Origin: Domibacillus sp. PGB-M46
GTDB lineage: Bacteria > Bacillota > Bacilli > Bacillales > Domibacillaceae
DNA length: 64,000 nt
Reading direction: 5' to 3'
NCBI RefSeq assembly: GCF_022668875.1
Contig: NZ_JAKGCR010000010.1
Coordinates: forward strand, 1 to 64,000
In this document: positions 24,710 to 33,064 of the stretch, one piece after another
How the letters are laid out: every line of letters begins with the position of its first letter
Numbering within the stretch: position 1 is the stretch's first letter
Position numbers and translations under genes: made by a program
The notes under the pieces: generated by a model
What the model saw: the letters and a program-made list of their open reading frames with translations, nothing else
Database searches by the model: none
What the model was told of the DNA's origin: nothing

Positions 24710-25601
24710 ATGCAAGAGAACATGATAACTCTATCGGCTGGAAGAAAGCTTGGCTTTTGGGAGTAGGGGGGACAAACAGGGGGTTCCGGTTTTTTTGTTT
24801 CATGGCACACCGGGTTCAATAATTTGGTTTTTAAAAGATGATGACATAGCGAATACGCTTGGTATCCGTTTTATAGCGACCGATAGGCCAGGATACGGGT
24901 TATCCGGTCAAAAAAGCATCGCAGTGTTATCGACTGGGCAGACGATATAGCCGAACTGGCAATTTTTTCAAAGACAGAGACGTTTTCTGTTTTAAGGATG
25001 TTCGGAGGAGGAGCTTATGCAGCAGCTGTTTCTTATTGCTTTCCTGAACGAACTCGATTTTGTGTACTTGTTTTATCAGCGATTCCTTTTCATGCGGGTA
25101 AGCCCCCCTAAAAATATGTCAAAAGAAAACCAAATTGCTTTTTTTTCTGTCCAAACATGCTCCATGGATATAAAAAAGGATCAACAGTTCCCAGAAAAAA
25201 TGATAGATCGTAATCCTGACAAGTATAAAGCCGTCCTCCAAAAAGGAGGACGGCATTTGCCGGAATGGGACAACTGCCAGCTAACGTAAGAGGAGGTACT
25301 CGGCAGTACGATTCTTCATTTGAAAGAAGCCTACCGTCAGGAAGTTGAAGGTGCTTTATACGAAACAAGGCTGCTGACGGAAAACTGTGGATGCCACCTT
25401 TGCAATATTCAGGTTCGGGTTTATATTTGGCATGGTGAAGAGGATACATTGTCACCGGTCAGTGAAGGGAAAAAGATGGCTGGCCGATTTTGGACTGTTA
25501 CACCCTATTCTGTAAAGGGTGGAGGTCATTTTCTTACAGAAGAAAAACAGATATGGAATGAAATTCTCCAAACCATTTTAAAGGAAGCAGCGTTTAAATA
25601 G
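24710..25601 (+). pseudogene. Alpha/beta hydrolase, multiply frameshifted
   Basis: AAAGGAG precedes ATG 24710 and MITLSAGRKLGFWE, where an in-frame TAG follows. The sequence continues in another frame with VPVFLFHGTPGS (oxyanion loop) and IRFIATDRPGYGLSGQ, shifts again near 24910 into IDWADDIAELA and FGGGAYAAAVSYCFPERTRF, and ends in a separate frame with VRVYIWHGEEDTLSPVSEGKKMA and GGGHFLTEE (catalytic Asp and His regions) at 25601. At least three lesions and loss of the nucleophile-elbow context make it non-functional. It is clearly one ancestral YvaM/YugF-like hydrolase gene. Confidence 0.88.
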
Positions 25602-26094
25602 CATAAGCATACCTGATTTCGATATGCCTCTCGCATTTTAGTCGGGCTCATAACACGATATTGCTGATCGTGAAGCAGATAACCAGATTGATCCAGAGAA
25701 CAGCCTGTCAGATGAAAAGCAAACGACCTAAGCCTCTTTTTTATTGAAAAGACCCTTGCGTATATTTATTACGCAAGGGCCTTTTTAGCATGATCAAAAA
25801 TAAAGGTAGAACTCCGAGTGAAAAGAGACGCTCCATTCACCATCTTAGAGGAATGCCGAATAAAAAATGATTGTAAACTGTACCAGCTTTTTGCGGCTGC
25901 TTGAGTATCCAGGCAGCAGAAAGAAGAGAAATCCAAAAATTTTTCATCGCTTCACTCTTTAAGCTTAAAATAAAGAAATATTTTTTCTCTATTATTGTTG
26001 ATTTCAAAAATATTTTTTCGTATAATGAGTCCATCGGTTGAAAATGCTTACATTATCAACTGGAAATGTATTACAGTATAAAGGTGGTATTTCA
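25602..26094. other. Intergenic region before gntP
   Basis: No gene seen. It holds a terminator at 25748-25787 and AT-rich operator-like sequence (TTTCAAAAATATTTTTTC, about 26004-26022) upstream of gntP that resembles sites before the gnd and gntK genes. Confidence 0.5.
25748..25787 (+). terminator. Terminator
   Basis: CCCTTGCGTA pairs with TACGCAAGGG, followed by a T run. Confidence 0.8.
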
Positions 26095-27423
26095 ATGGAC
26101 GCTTATTTATTAATTGTAACGCTGCTATCAATTGTTCTCGTTATTATCGGCGTTTCTTGGTTTAAATGGCATGCGTTTATAAGTTTAACCGTAGCCAGTT
26201 TGTTTTTAGCTGTTCTTTCCGGTTTATCATGGGACAAAATTGTAAGCGCTTATGAAACAGGAGTCGGCGGGGTACTGGGGCATTTAGTTGGTATTTTGGC
26301 TCTTGGTACGATCTTGGGGAAAATGCTTTCTGAATCCGGTGCCGGACTGCAGATTGCAAACTATTTTGTAAAGGTTTTCGGTGAGAAAAAACTTCCGTGG
26401 GCGATGTTTTTCTCAGGATTTATCATTGGGATTCCTGTCTTTTTTGAAGTCGGTATTTTAATTTTGCTGCCGCTTGTCATTTCGATTCAAAAAGCTACAA
26501 AGAAAAATATTTTATTAATTGCACTGCCAGGGATCGCTGGCTTATCTGTTGTGCACGGCCTTGTGCCTCCGCATCCAGGTGCAATTGCAGCAATCGGCAT
26601 TTATGGCGCTGACTTAGGAAAGGTACTGCTGTACTCTTTAATCATTGCACTTCCAGCTGGTATTATCAGTGGTCCTTTGTTTGCAAAGTTCATTTACAAG
26701 CGGGTTATGCCAAAAGGAGAGCCGAGCTTAGTAACGGTAGAACAAAAAGATCCTGCTTCTCTTCCAAGCGTAGGAATTTCATTCTTATCTATTTTACTGC
26801 CTGTTGTTTTGATGATCATTGGCACCGCAGCGCCGTATGCCGGACTGCCTGGCCAAGCCGAACAAATTTTAGCTTTTATCGGCAGTCCGCTTGTTGCCCT
26901 TTTAATTTCTTGTTTCGCTGCTTACTATTTTCTCGGTTTCCGTCAGGGGATGGACCGCGATACAATCAAGAGATTTACAGAAGAATGCATTCTGCCAGTT
27001 GGCTCTATTCTTTTAATTATTGGAGCGGGCGGTGCGTTTAAACAGGTTCTGATTGACAGCGGAGTAGGCGCAACAATTGGTGATATGTCACAAGGATTAT
27101 CTCTGTCACCGCTTTTACTGGCGTTTATGATTGCTGGCTTAATCCGGATTGCAACCGGCTCTGCCACGGTAGCTCTTACAACGGCGGCAGGTATCGTATC
27201 ACCGATCATTGCCGGTATGCCGGATGTGAACCTTGAACTGCTTGTTATTGCAACAGGCGCTGGTTCCTTAATGTTCTCTCATGTAAATGATGCAGGCTTC
27301 TGGATGGTAAAAGAATATTTAGGATTAACTGTCGAAGAAACGTTTAAAACATGGACGGTTCTTGAAACTGTTCTTTCTTTTACGGCATTTGCCGGTGTCT
27401 TAATCGTCAGCATGTTCGTTTAA
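26095..27423 (+). CDS. gntP: Gluconate:H+ symporter, GntP family
   Basis: A 442-residue membrane permease with about 12 transmembrane segments, importing gluconate or a close sugar acid. Visible family features are VGGVLGHLVGILALGTILGKML, IPVFFEVGILILLPLV, GLVPPHPGAIAA and IAGLIRIATGSATVALTTAAGIVSP, and the ending FSHVNDAGFWMVKEYL, all typical of GntP transporters. I chose ATG 26095 after AAAGGTGG; the ATG at 26041 frame start has no site. An RpiR regulator, gnd and gntK downstream complete a gluconate pathway. Confidence 0.93.
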   Translation: MDAYLLIVTLLSIVLVIIGVSWFKWHAFISLTVASLFLAVLSGLSWDKIVSAYETGVGGVLGHLVGILALGTILGKMLSESGAGLQIANYFVKVFGEKKLPWAMFFSGFIIGIPVFFEVGILILLPLVISIQKATKKNILLIALPGIAGLSVVHGLVPPHPGAIAAIGIYGADLGKVLLYSLIIALPAGIISGPLFAKFIYKRVMPKGEPSLVTVEQKDPASLPSVGISFLSILLPVVLMIIGTAAPYAGLPGQAEQILAFIGSPLVALLISCFAAYYFLGFRQGMDRDTIKRFTEECILPVGSILLIIGAGGAFKQVLIDSGVGATIGDMSQGLSLSPLLLAFMIAGLIRIATGSATVALTTAAGIVSPIIAGMPDVNLELLVIATGAGSLMFSHVNDAGFWMVKEYLGLTVEETFKTWTVLETVLSFTAFAGVLIVSMFV

Positions 27424-27445
27424 TAAAAGTGAAGAGTGAAGACCG

Positions 27446-27478
27446 AAAAAAGCCCTGGGAATCCAGGGCTTTTTTTAT
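27446..27478. terminator. Terminator of gntP
   Basis: AAAAAGCCCTGG and CCAGGGCTTTTT form a stem and T tail that can work on both strands. Confidence 0.88.
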
Positions 27479-27505
27479 GATGTTACATACCTATAATAAA
27501 TTTGA

Positions 27506-28057
27506 TTAAATAACGTTTTTGCCAAATTCCAAACAGCCCGCACAAATCGAAACACCTGGCCCGACCGCTAATACACCCACTTCACTAATGCTTTTTTGGC
27601 AAAAAGAACAAGTTTCCGTATAAGCTGTGCTTGCTGCTGGCGTGTTTTCTACAGCTGGCTGGGGTTGTGACTCAATCACTTCTTTGCCGAAATCGAGACA
27701 CTCTATACAGATGGAAACTCCGGGTCCTAATGCTAACGCATCCACTTCATTTCTGCTTTTTTCACAAAAAGAACAAGTTTCCGTGTAAGTATGCTTCGCT
27801 GATGGTGTATTTTCTGCTTTAGTCATGGTATCAAACAAACGTTCAATAAATTCAGGCTGTATATACTCCGCATGTCCCTTTACCTTTTGCTCAATCGTCG
27901 AGTAGGCAAGCGCCATTCCTTCATAAAAAGATTTTCTTTCCGGCACTTCGCTTTTAGCGGCTTCATCCTCACATAATTGCTGCAGCATTTGCAATCCCTC
28001 TACTGTGGCTTTTACTTCCGTGCCCTGGAACATGTTCATTTGAATATGTTGATCCAT
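27506..28057 (-). CDS. Protein with two ClpX-type C4 zinc fingers
   Basis: A 183-residue cytoplasmic protein. Residues 1-90 form a helical, acidic domain (MNMFQGTEVKATVEGLQMLQQL) that I do not recognise. Residues about 93-130 and 148-183 are tandem copies of a ClpX-type zinc-binding domain: TETCSFCEKSRNEVDALALG, SICIECLDFG and TETCSFCQKSISEVGVLAVG, SICAGCLEFG. All eight Cys ligands are present. ClpX uses this domain for dimerisation and adaptor or substrate docking; here there is no AAA+ module. The gene is alone, convergent with gntP. Function unknown; a ClpXP adaptor or antagonist is only an inference. Confidence 0.8.
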   Translation of the reverse strand: MDQHIQMNMFQGTEVKATVEGLQMLQQLCEDEAAKSEVPERKSFYEGMALAYSTIEQKVKGHAEYIQPEFIERLFDTMTKAENTPSAKHTYTETCSFCEKSRNEVDALALGPGVSICIECLDFGKEVIESQPQPAVENTPAASTAYTETCSFCQKSISEVGVLAVGPGVSICAGCLEFGKNVI

Positions 28058-28389
28058 TTCAGCCGCCCTTTCCCCAAGGAATCGTGCAAACAGAATCGCT
28101 TACACAGCTATTTATTTCTTGGTGAATGGGAAAATTCCTTCTTATTTGAGCGAAAAGAGCTGTTATGGAGATCAAGCAAAACATTGGTCAGACAAAAGTA
28201 CTATCTTTTTAACGCAGTTGCATGCAAAGCTCCTGCATGAAAACAAATACCACTGTACATAATGTAAGTAGTAAAGAAACCACTTTTATCTGTGGAGTTG
28301 TTTGAAAGAAAAACCACCTTTTTTTCTTATGGCCTCTCTCGTGGAAAGGGCTTTCATTTTGACGGTTGAGTAACCGTCTGCTAAGCCGG
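28058..28389. other. Intergenic region
   Basis: No gene or clear structure seen apart from the flanking gene ends; the small frames present lack ribosome binding sites. Confidence 0.4.
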
Positions 28390-29235
28390 TTAAATTCTCG
28401 TTTCAGAAATGGAGTCGCGGATTTTATCGAGTGCTTTATTCGCATTGTATTTGTTCAGTACCATTATATTTACATAAAGGGCATCAATAATGCTCAGCTG
28501 TCCAATCCGGGAAGAAAGGGCTTCAGAACGAAAATCCGTTTCTTCAGAGCTTGTGAATAGCGCAACATCGACATTCTGGCCAATAAACGACTTTGGATAG
28601 CCTGTGATACCGATCGTTTTTGCCCCGTTTTTTTTCGCTGTTTTTAAAATATTAATCGTATCTTTGTTCGTTCCGGAATGCGAAATCACAACAGCTACGT
28701 CCTTTTCTGTCAGTTGGGAAGCGGACATCAGCTGGTAGTGGGAATCGACGAATGAGAACGCTTTAATTCCTGTGCGGATAAATTTATGATAAGCGTCCAT
28801 GGCAATGACCATAGAGCCGCCAACACCGTAAAATTCTATTTTCTCTGCATGAAGGAGCAGGGACACTGCTTGATGAAGCGCATTTTCATTGAGCAAATGC
28901 AGCGTATTTTCAAGCGTCTGGATATTGGATTGAAAAATCTTTTTTGTGATGGTTTTTTCGTCATCATTTTCTGAAATTTCTTCATGTATTTGTTGAATCG
29001 GTTCCATAATTTCAGAAGCGAGGGCAATTTTCATCGCCTGATACCCTTTAAATCCAATTCGTTTGCAAAACCGAAATACCGTTGCATCCGCAACATGCAG
29101 ATCTTCTGCCAGTTCGTTAATCGTAATATGAATAATTTTTTCAGGGTTTTGTAAAATGTAATCCGCTACTTTTTTCTCTTTTGCGCTTAACCTTGCATAA
29201 TAGGAGCGAATTCTTGCCATACATTGTTGTGTCAC
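28390..29235 (-). CDS. RpiR/MurR-family regulator with SIS domain
   Basis: A 281-residue transcriptional regulator. Residues 1-77 form the HTH_6 domain (KKVADYILQNPEKIIHITINELAEDLHVADATVFRFCKRIGFKGYQAMKIAL), and residues about 125-260 the SIS sugar-phosphate domain (EFYGVGGSMVIAMDAYHKF, VVISHSGTNKDTINILKTAKKNGAKTIGITG). It is divergent from the 6-phosphogluconate dehydrogenase gene and lies among gluconate genes, so it probably responds to 6-phosphogluconate. Palindromic sites upstream of gnd (29300-29326, 29354-29368) are candidate targets. B. subtilis uses a GntR-family protein for this task, so this arrangement is a replacement. Confidence 0.9.
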   Translation of the reverse strand: MTQQCMARIRSYYARLSAKEKKVADYILQNPEKIIHITINELAEDLHVADATVFRFCKRIGFKGYQAMKIALASEIMEPIQQIHEEISENDDEKTITKKIFQSNIQTLENTLHLLNENALHQAVSLLLHAEKIEFYGVGGSMVIAMDAYHKFIRTGIKAFSFVDSHYQLMSASQLTEKDVAVVISHSGTNKDTINILKTAKKNGAKTIGITGYPKSFIGQNVDVALFTSSEETDFRSEALSSRIGQLSIIDALYVNIMVLNKYNANKALDKIRDSISETRI

Positions 29236-29299
29236 TGAGGTCCCTCCTTACAAACTGTTTTATAACATCAGTATAGCATAAGAAAAGAAGCAAAAAATA

Positions 29300-29326
29300 T
29301 TTCTTGAAAGGGTTTTATTCAAGAAA
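29300..29326. promoter_or_regulatory. Inverted repeat in the rpiR-gnd intergenic region
   Basis: TTTCTTGA and TCAAGAAA form 8-bp arms with an 11-base spacer, between the divergent regulator and gnd. Confidence 0.55.
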
Positions 29327-29353
29327 AAAATTTTATATAATTTAATAGAAGTA

Positions 29354-29368
29354 TGAAAATTATTTTCA
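29354..29368. promoter_or_regulatory. TGAAAATTATTTTCA palindrome before gnd
   Basis: A perfect 15-bp palindrome of the type bound by RpiR-family dimers, 17 bp upstream of the gnd start. The same TGAAAATTATTT string recurs upstream of gntK at 35469. Confidence 0.65.
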
Positions 29369-29384
29369 AAGGAGCTTATCACAT

Positions 29385-30284
29385 ATGCATATTGGTTTAG
29401 TCGGGCTCGGCAAAATGGGCTTTCAGTTAGGGTTGAACTTAATGGAGCATGGTCATGAAATTACGGCTTTTGATGTAAACCAGGAAGCAAGAGAAAAAAT
29501 GAGTGGAGAAGGGGCACAGACAGCTTCTTCTCTTGAAGAGCTGGTTGCCAGCCTGCCAAGTCCGAAAGTGGTCTGGGTCATGGTGCCGTCCGGCAAGATT
29601 ACAGAAGGAGTCGTTCATGAAGCAGCGTCCCTGTTAACCGAAGGCGATATTGTCGTTGAAGGCGGAAACTCTCATTACAAAGATTCTATCCAGCGCGCAG
29701 AACAGTTAGCAAAGCGTGGTATTCACTTTTTAGACGTCGGCACAAGCGGCGGCACGTCCGGTGCAAGAAATGGGGCCTGCATGATGGTCGGCGGTGAACA
29801 GTCCGCTTTTGAACAGTTAGAATCTGTATTCCGGGACATTTGCGTTGAAAATGGCTATTTGTATACAGGAAAGAGCGGAAGCGGACACTTTTTGAAAATG
29901 ATCCACAATGGAGTGGAATATGGGATGATGCAGGCGATCGCGGAAGGCTTTGAGTTGTTGGAAAAAAGCGATTTCGGCTATGATCATGAACAGGTGGCCA
30001 GAGTGTGGAACCACGGCTCTGTTATTCGTTCATGGCTGATGGAACTCACACAAAATGCATTTTCAAAAGATCCGAAGCTTGAAGGCATTAAAGGCATTAT
30101 GCATTCATCTGGAGAAGGAAAATGGACAGTTGAAACGGCCCTTGAGATGCAGGCAGCCGCGCCTATTACGGCGTTGTCTTTAATGATGCGCTACCGCTCG
30201 CTTGAAGAAGACACATTCTCAGGAAAAGTTGTCGCTTCTTTGCGAAACGAATTCGGCGGACACAGCGTTGAGAAAAGCAATTAA
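29385..30284 (+). CDS. gnd: 6-phosphogluconate dehydrogenase, decarboxylating (short form)
   Basis: A 299-residue enzyme that oxidises 6-phosphogluconate to ribulose 5-phosphate and CO2. The dinucleotide fold starts at once (MHIGLVGLGKMGFQLGLNLMEHGHE). Substrate residues are in VGTSGGTSGARNGACMMVGG and SGSGHFLKMIHNGVEYGMMQ, with catalytic Lys and the HNGVEY motif. It is the 300-residue YqeC-like type, shorter than the 470-residue classical form, and probably NAD-dependent. AAAGGAG precedes ATG 29385. It follows its likely regulator divergently and acts downstream of GntK in the gluconate pathway. Confidence 0.92.
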   Translation: MHIGLVGLGKMGFQLGLNLMEHGHEITAFDVNQEAREKMSGEGAQTASSLEELVASLPSPKVVWVMVPSGKITEGVVHEAASLLTEGDIVVEGGNSHYKDSIQRAEQLAKRGIHFLDVGTSGGTSGARNGACMMVGGEQSAFEQLESVFRDICVENGYLYTGKSGSGHFLKMIHNGVEYGMMQAIAEGFELLEKSDFGYDHEQVARVWNHGSVIRSWLMELTQNAFSKDPKLEGIKGIMHSSGEGKWTVETALEMQAAAPITALSLMMRYRSLEEDTFSGKVVASLRNEFGGHSVEKSN

Positions 30285-30326
30285 TCCCATAAAGTAAATG
30301 TGCGAATAAAAACCATATTCATATAC

Positions 30327-30374
30327 AAGAAAAAGCTTTTCCTCTGTTCTAAAGAGAATTGCTTTTTCTTTTTT
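30327..30374 (+). terminator. Terminator of gnd
   Basis: AGAAAAAGC and GCTTTTTCT form the stem, followed by T-rich sequence. Confidence 0.75.
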
Positions 30375-30548
30375 TGTTCATTTAGGACTCATTTTATAAG
30401 CATTAAAGTGCTCCGTTTTACATATTTTCACTGTTAATAATGATTATAACTTTCAAAAAAATTGTGATATTTTCTAACAAATGTGTAGATATGGAAAAAT
30501 ATAACCTCTATTATACTCTTATTCCAAGTGATTAAAGGGGGAAACAAA

Positions 30549-32171
30549 GTGACAAAAGAACAAAAAAGCTTAACAAGGAGAGATTTCCTGAATCAAGTAG
30601 GGAAAGTAGGAGGAGCTGTTGCCGTATTTGGAGCAATGGAATCCTTAGGGTTTTTTGCTTCTCCTGTGATGGCAAGCGCCAGCAGCTATCGCCCTCCATC
30701 CAAAAGTGACCTTTCCCAGTCAGGGAAAATAGGCAAAAAAGTCATTATCCTCGGAGCCGGTATTGCCGGAATGACAGCCGCTTATGAACTTGGAAAAGCA
30801 GGATATGATTGTCATATTCTCGAAGCGAGAGATCGAACAGGAGGACGGAACTGGACCGTGCGAAATGGAACACAAGAAACCGAAATCGGCGGGGTTAAAC
30901 AAACAGCTAAATTTGACAAAGGCCTTTATTTTAACGCCGGCCCTGCCCGAATTCCCCAGCATCATGTGACCATGGATTATTGTAAAGAGCTCGGGGTTCC
31001 ACTCGAAGTGTTTTGTAACGTAAATGAATATGCTTATTATTATCAGGAAAATGTGGGTGGTCTCGCAAACCAGAGAATTCGGAAGCAGGCCATTAAAGCA
31101 GACTCACGTGGATTTGTATCCGAGCTGTTAGCAAAAGCAGTCAATAAGTCTGCACTTGACCAGGAGCTAACGAAAGAAGACAGGGAAAAATTAATGGATT
31201 ACCTGAAACGTGAAGGTGATTTGTCTTCCGAGTACATCTACAAAGGCTCAAGCCGCCGCGGATATACAGAACTCCCAGGTGCAGGCCTCCAGCCAGGAAC
31301 AGTCGGCGCACCCTATACATCTAGTGAACTTCTTCAATCAGGAATGATGAACAACTTCAACTCAGAATACTCCTTCACTCAACAACCTATGATGTTCCAG
31401 CCCGTAGGCGGGATGGACCAGATTCCAAAAGCACTTGAAAGACAGCTTCCAGGCAAAATTACGTTTGAAGCGGAAGTACAGGAAATTCGGCAGTCCCCAG
31501 AGGGCACGCGGGTGGTGTACAAGACCAAAGGAAAAACACAAGAAATAAGCGGAGATTACTGCATCTGTACGATCCCGCTGCCTGTTCTAAAAAATATAAA
31601 AGCAGATTTCACAAGCGAAATGAAAAATGCAATCCAAAGCATCAACTACGCATCAACGGGCAAAATCGGCCTTCAATTTAAAAATCGTTTCTGGGAGCAG
31701 GAAGACCGCATTCTTGGCGGCATTACAACAACCAACATGGATATCTCCCAGATCTGGTATCCATCCTCTGACTTTTTAACACAAAAAGGAATTGTAGTCG
31801 GCTATTATAACTTCGGTCAAAATGCAGTCGATGTGGGCAACCGATCCATCGCCCAGCGTCAATCGCATGCTTTGGCTCAGGGTGGAAAAATACATAAGCA
31901 GTATGCTGATGAATTTGAAACCTCTTTCTCACTTGCATGGCACAAAATTAAATATAACGAAGGTGGATGGGCAGAATACTCTTCTTCTGATTTGAAAAAC
32001 TATTATCCAATTTTAAATCAGCCGCAAGGCCGTATTTACCTTGCCGGTGAACACCTCAGCTACATGACGGGATGGATGGCTGGTGCATTTGAATCGGCAA
32101 GAACAGTCGTCAGCCAGATTCACGGGAAAGTTTTGGAAGAAAATGGTCCAGTACCTTCGATCGCGGGGTAA
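30549..32171 (+). CDS. Tat-exported flavin amine / L-amino-acid oxidase
   Basis: A 540-residue FAD enzyme that oxidises an amine or amino acid with O2 to an imine, releasing H2O2. The twin-arginine signal is explicit: SLTRRDFLNQVGKVGGAVAVFG (residues 7 onward). FAD binding is shown by KVIILGAGIAGMTAAYELGKAGYDCHILEARDRTGGR and, at the C-terminus, GRIYLAGEHLSYMTGWMAGAFESA. FNAGPARIPQHH is typical of bacterial L-amino-acid oxidases/tryptophan monooxygenases. I chose GTG 30549 because AGGGGG lies 8 bases before; the GTG at 30528 has no site. It is followed by an exported RidA-like protein and TatA-TatC, forming one export-linked operon. Substrate is unknown. Confidence 0.88.
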   Translation: MTKEQKSLTRRDFLNQVGKVGGAVAVFGAMESLGFFASPVMASASSYRPPSKSDLSQSGKIGKKVIILGAGIAGMTAAYELGKAGYDCHILEARDRTGGRNWTVRNGTQETEIGGVKQTAKFDKGLYFNAGPARIPQHHVTMDYCKELGVPLEVFCNVNEYAYYYQENVGGLANQRIRKQAIKADSRGFVSELLAKAVNKSALDQELTKEDREKLMDYLKREGDLSSEYIYKGSSRRGYTELPGAGLQPGTVGAPYTSSELLQSGMMNNFNSEYSFTQQPMMFQPVGGMDQIPKALERQLPGKITFEAEVQEIRQSPEGTRVVYKTKGKTQEISGDYCICTIPLPVLKNIKADFTSEMKNAIQSINYASTGKIGLQFKNRFWEQEDRILGGITTTNMDISQIWYPSSDFLTQKGIVVGYYNFGQNAVDVGNRSIAQRQSHALAQGGKIHKQYADEFETSFSLAWHKIKYNEGGWAEYSSSDLKNYYPILNQPQGRIYLAGEHLSYMTGWMAGAFESARTVVSQIHGKVLEENGPVPSIAG

Positions 32172-32218
32172 TGAATGATCCGGCTGTTATTTTATCTTTT
32201 ATAAATGGAGGAAGAAAA

Positions 32219-32761
32219 ATGAAAAAATCACTAAAAACCACGATTGCCTCGGTTGTAATTGGAGCAAACGTTATTGCCGGATTTTCGATTGCCTCGGCGG
32301 TAAGTGAAAAAGAAGAGTTAAAATCGAATGAAGTAACGTTTTTTGGCACCCCATCTTCCTCTATTTCCAGTTCAGTGGCTATTCCTTCTTCTTATGGCCA
32401 GCTGCTGTTTAGCGGGACTGTTCCGCCTTTGTTGAATAAAGACGGTGCAACAATGTATGAACGATACGGGGATACCAAAACGCAGGCTATCGGTATATTA
32501 AAGAATTTAGAAACGCAGCTGAAAGCAAAAGGACTCACGCTTGCGGATGTAACGTATTTGCGTGTGTATGTAGTATCAGACCCGAATAAGGGCGGAAAAC
32601 CGGACTATCAAGGGTGGTTTGACGCGTACGGACAGTTTTTTAATACAAAAGAAAATCCAATTAAAACAGCACGTTCCACTGTGGGTGTCGACAGCCTGGT
32701 GAATTCAGACTGGCTCATTGAAATTGAAGCGGTTGTGGCTTACAAAAATAAAAACAAATAA
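32219..32761 (+). CDS. Exported RidA (YjgF/YER057c/UK114) family imine deaminase
   Basis: A 180-residue protein with an N-terminal export signal (KKSLKTTIASVVIGANVIAGFSIASAVS), then a Rid domain of about 130 residues. Rid hallmarks are SVAIPSSYGQLLFSGTVPP, TQAIGILKNLETQLKAKGLTLADVTYLRVYV, and TARSTVGVD with the catalytic Arg and IEIEAVVAY with the conserved Glu. Rid enzymes hydrolyse reactive imines/enamines to ketones and ammonia, precisely the product of the upstream oxidase. Secreted Rid proteins are unusual, which suggests that the pair works outside the membrane. GGAGGAAG stands before ATG 32219; the longer frame from 32171 overlaps the previous stop. Confidence 0.88.
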   Translation: MKKSLKTTIASVVIGANVIAGFSIASAVSEKEELKSNEVTFFGTPSSSISSSVAIPSSYGQLLFSGTVPPLLNKDGATMYERYGDTKTQAIGILKNLETQLKAKGLTLADVTYLRVYVVSDPNKGGKPDYQGWFDAYGQFFNTKENPIKTARSTVGVDSLVNSDWLIEIEAVVAYKNKNK

Positions 32762-32789
32762 AACATGTTTATGAGAGGAGCAGATTTGC

Positions 32790-33002
32790 ATGCTGCAAAA
32801 TATCGGTGTTCCAGGTTTAGTGCTAATCTTAATCATCGCCCTTGTAATCTTTGGCCCTTCGAAATTGCCCGAGATCGGCCGGGCGTTTGGCCGTACATTG
32901 AGCGAGTTTAAAAGTGCCACAAAAAATTTAGTGGAAGAGGAGGAAGAAAAAAAGCCTGAGCTGACAACGGTGGAGAAAAAAGAGAAATCAGCGGTTTCAT
33001 AA
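32790..33002 (+). CDS. tatA: Sec-independent translocase subunit TatA
   Basis: A 70-residue protein with one N-terminal transmembrane helix ([29 protein letters not shown], hinge FGPSKLPE), an amphipathic helix and an acidic/basic tail ([18 protein letters not shown]). It would form the pore-like component of the twin-arginine translocase. It sits behind the Tat-dependent oxidase gene, which indicates a dedicated machine. Confidence 0.95.
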   Translation: MLQNIGVPGLVLILIIALVIFGPSKLPEIGRAFGRTLSEFKSATKNLVEEEEEKKPELTTVEKKEKSAVS

Positions 33003-33007
33003 GAGGC

Positions 33008-33040
33008 ATGTAGACGAGGAAACTCGTCTACATCTTTTTT
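33008..33040 (+). terminator. Attenuator/terminator between tatA and tatC
   Basis: TAGACGAG-GAAA-CTCGTCTA forms an 8-bp stem with a GNRA-like loop, followed by CATC and seven T. It may lower tatC expression relative to tatA. Confidence 0.75.
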
Positions 33041-33064
33041 TAGCAAAAGATAGGAGGTCGTTGG

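Noticed and set aside
25320-25601. A separate 93-residue protein
   Set aside because: Its WHGEEDTLSP and GGGHFLTEE motifs are the C-terminal end of the broken alpha/beta hydrolase beginning at 24710.
33008-33040. Hairpin between tatA and tatC as proof of separate operons
   Set aside because: The stem is short and tatC follows with its own ribosome binding site but no clear promoter; partial termination fits better than separate transcription.
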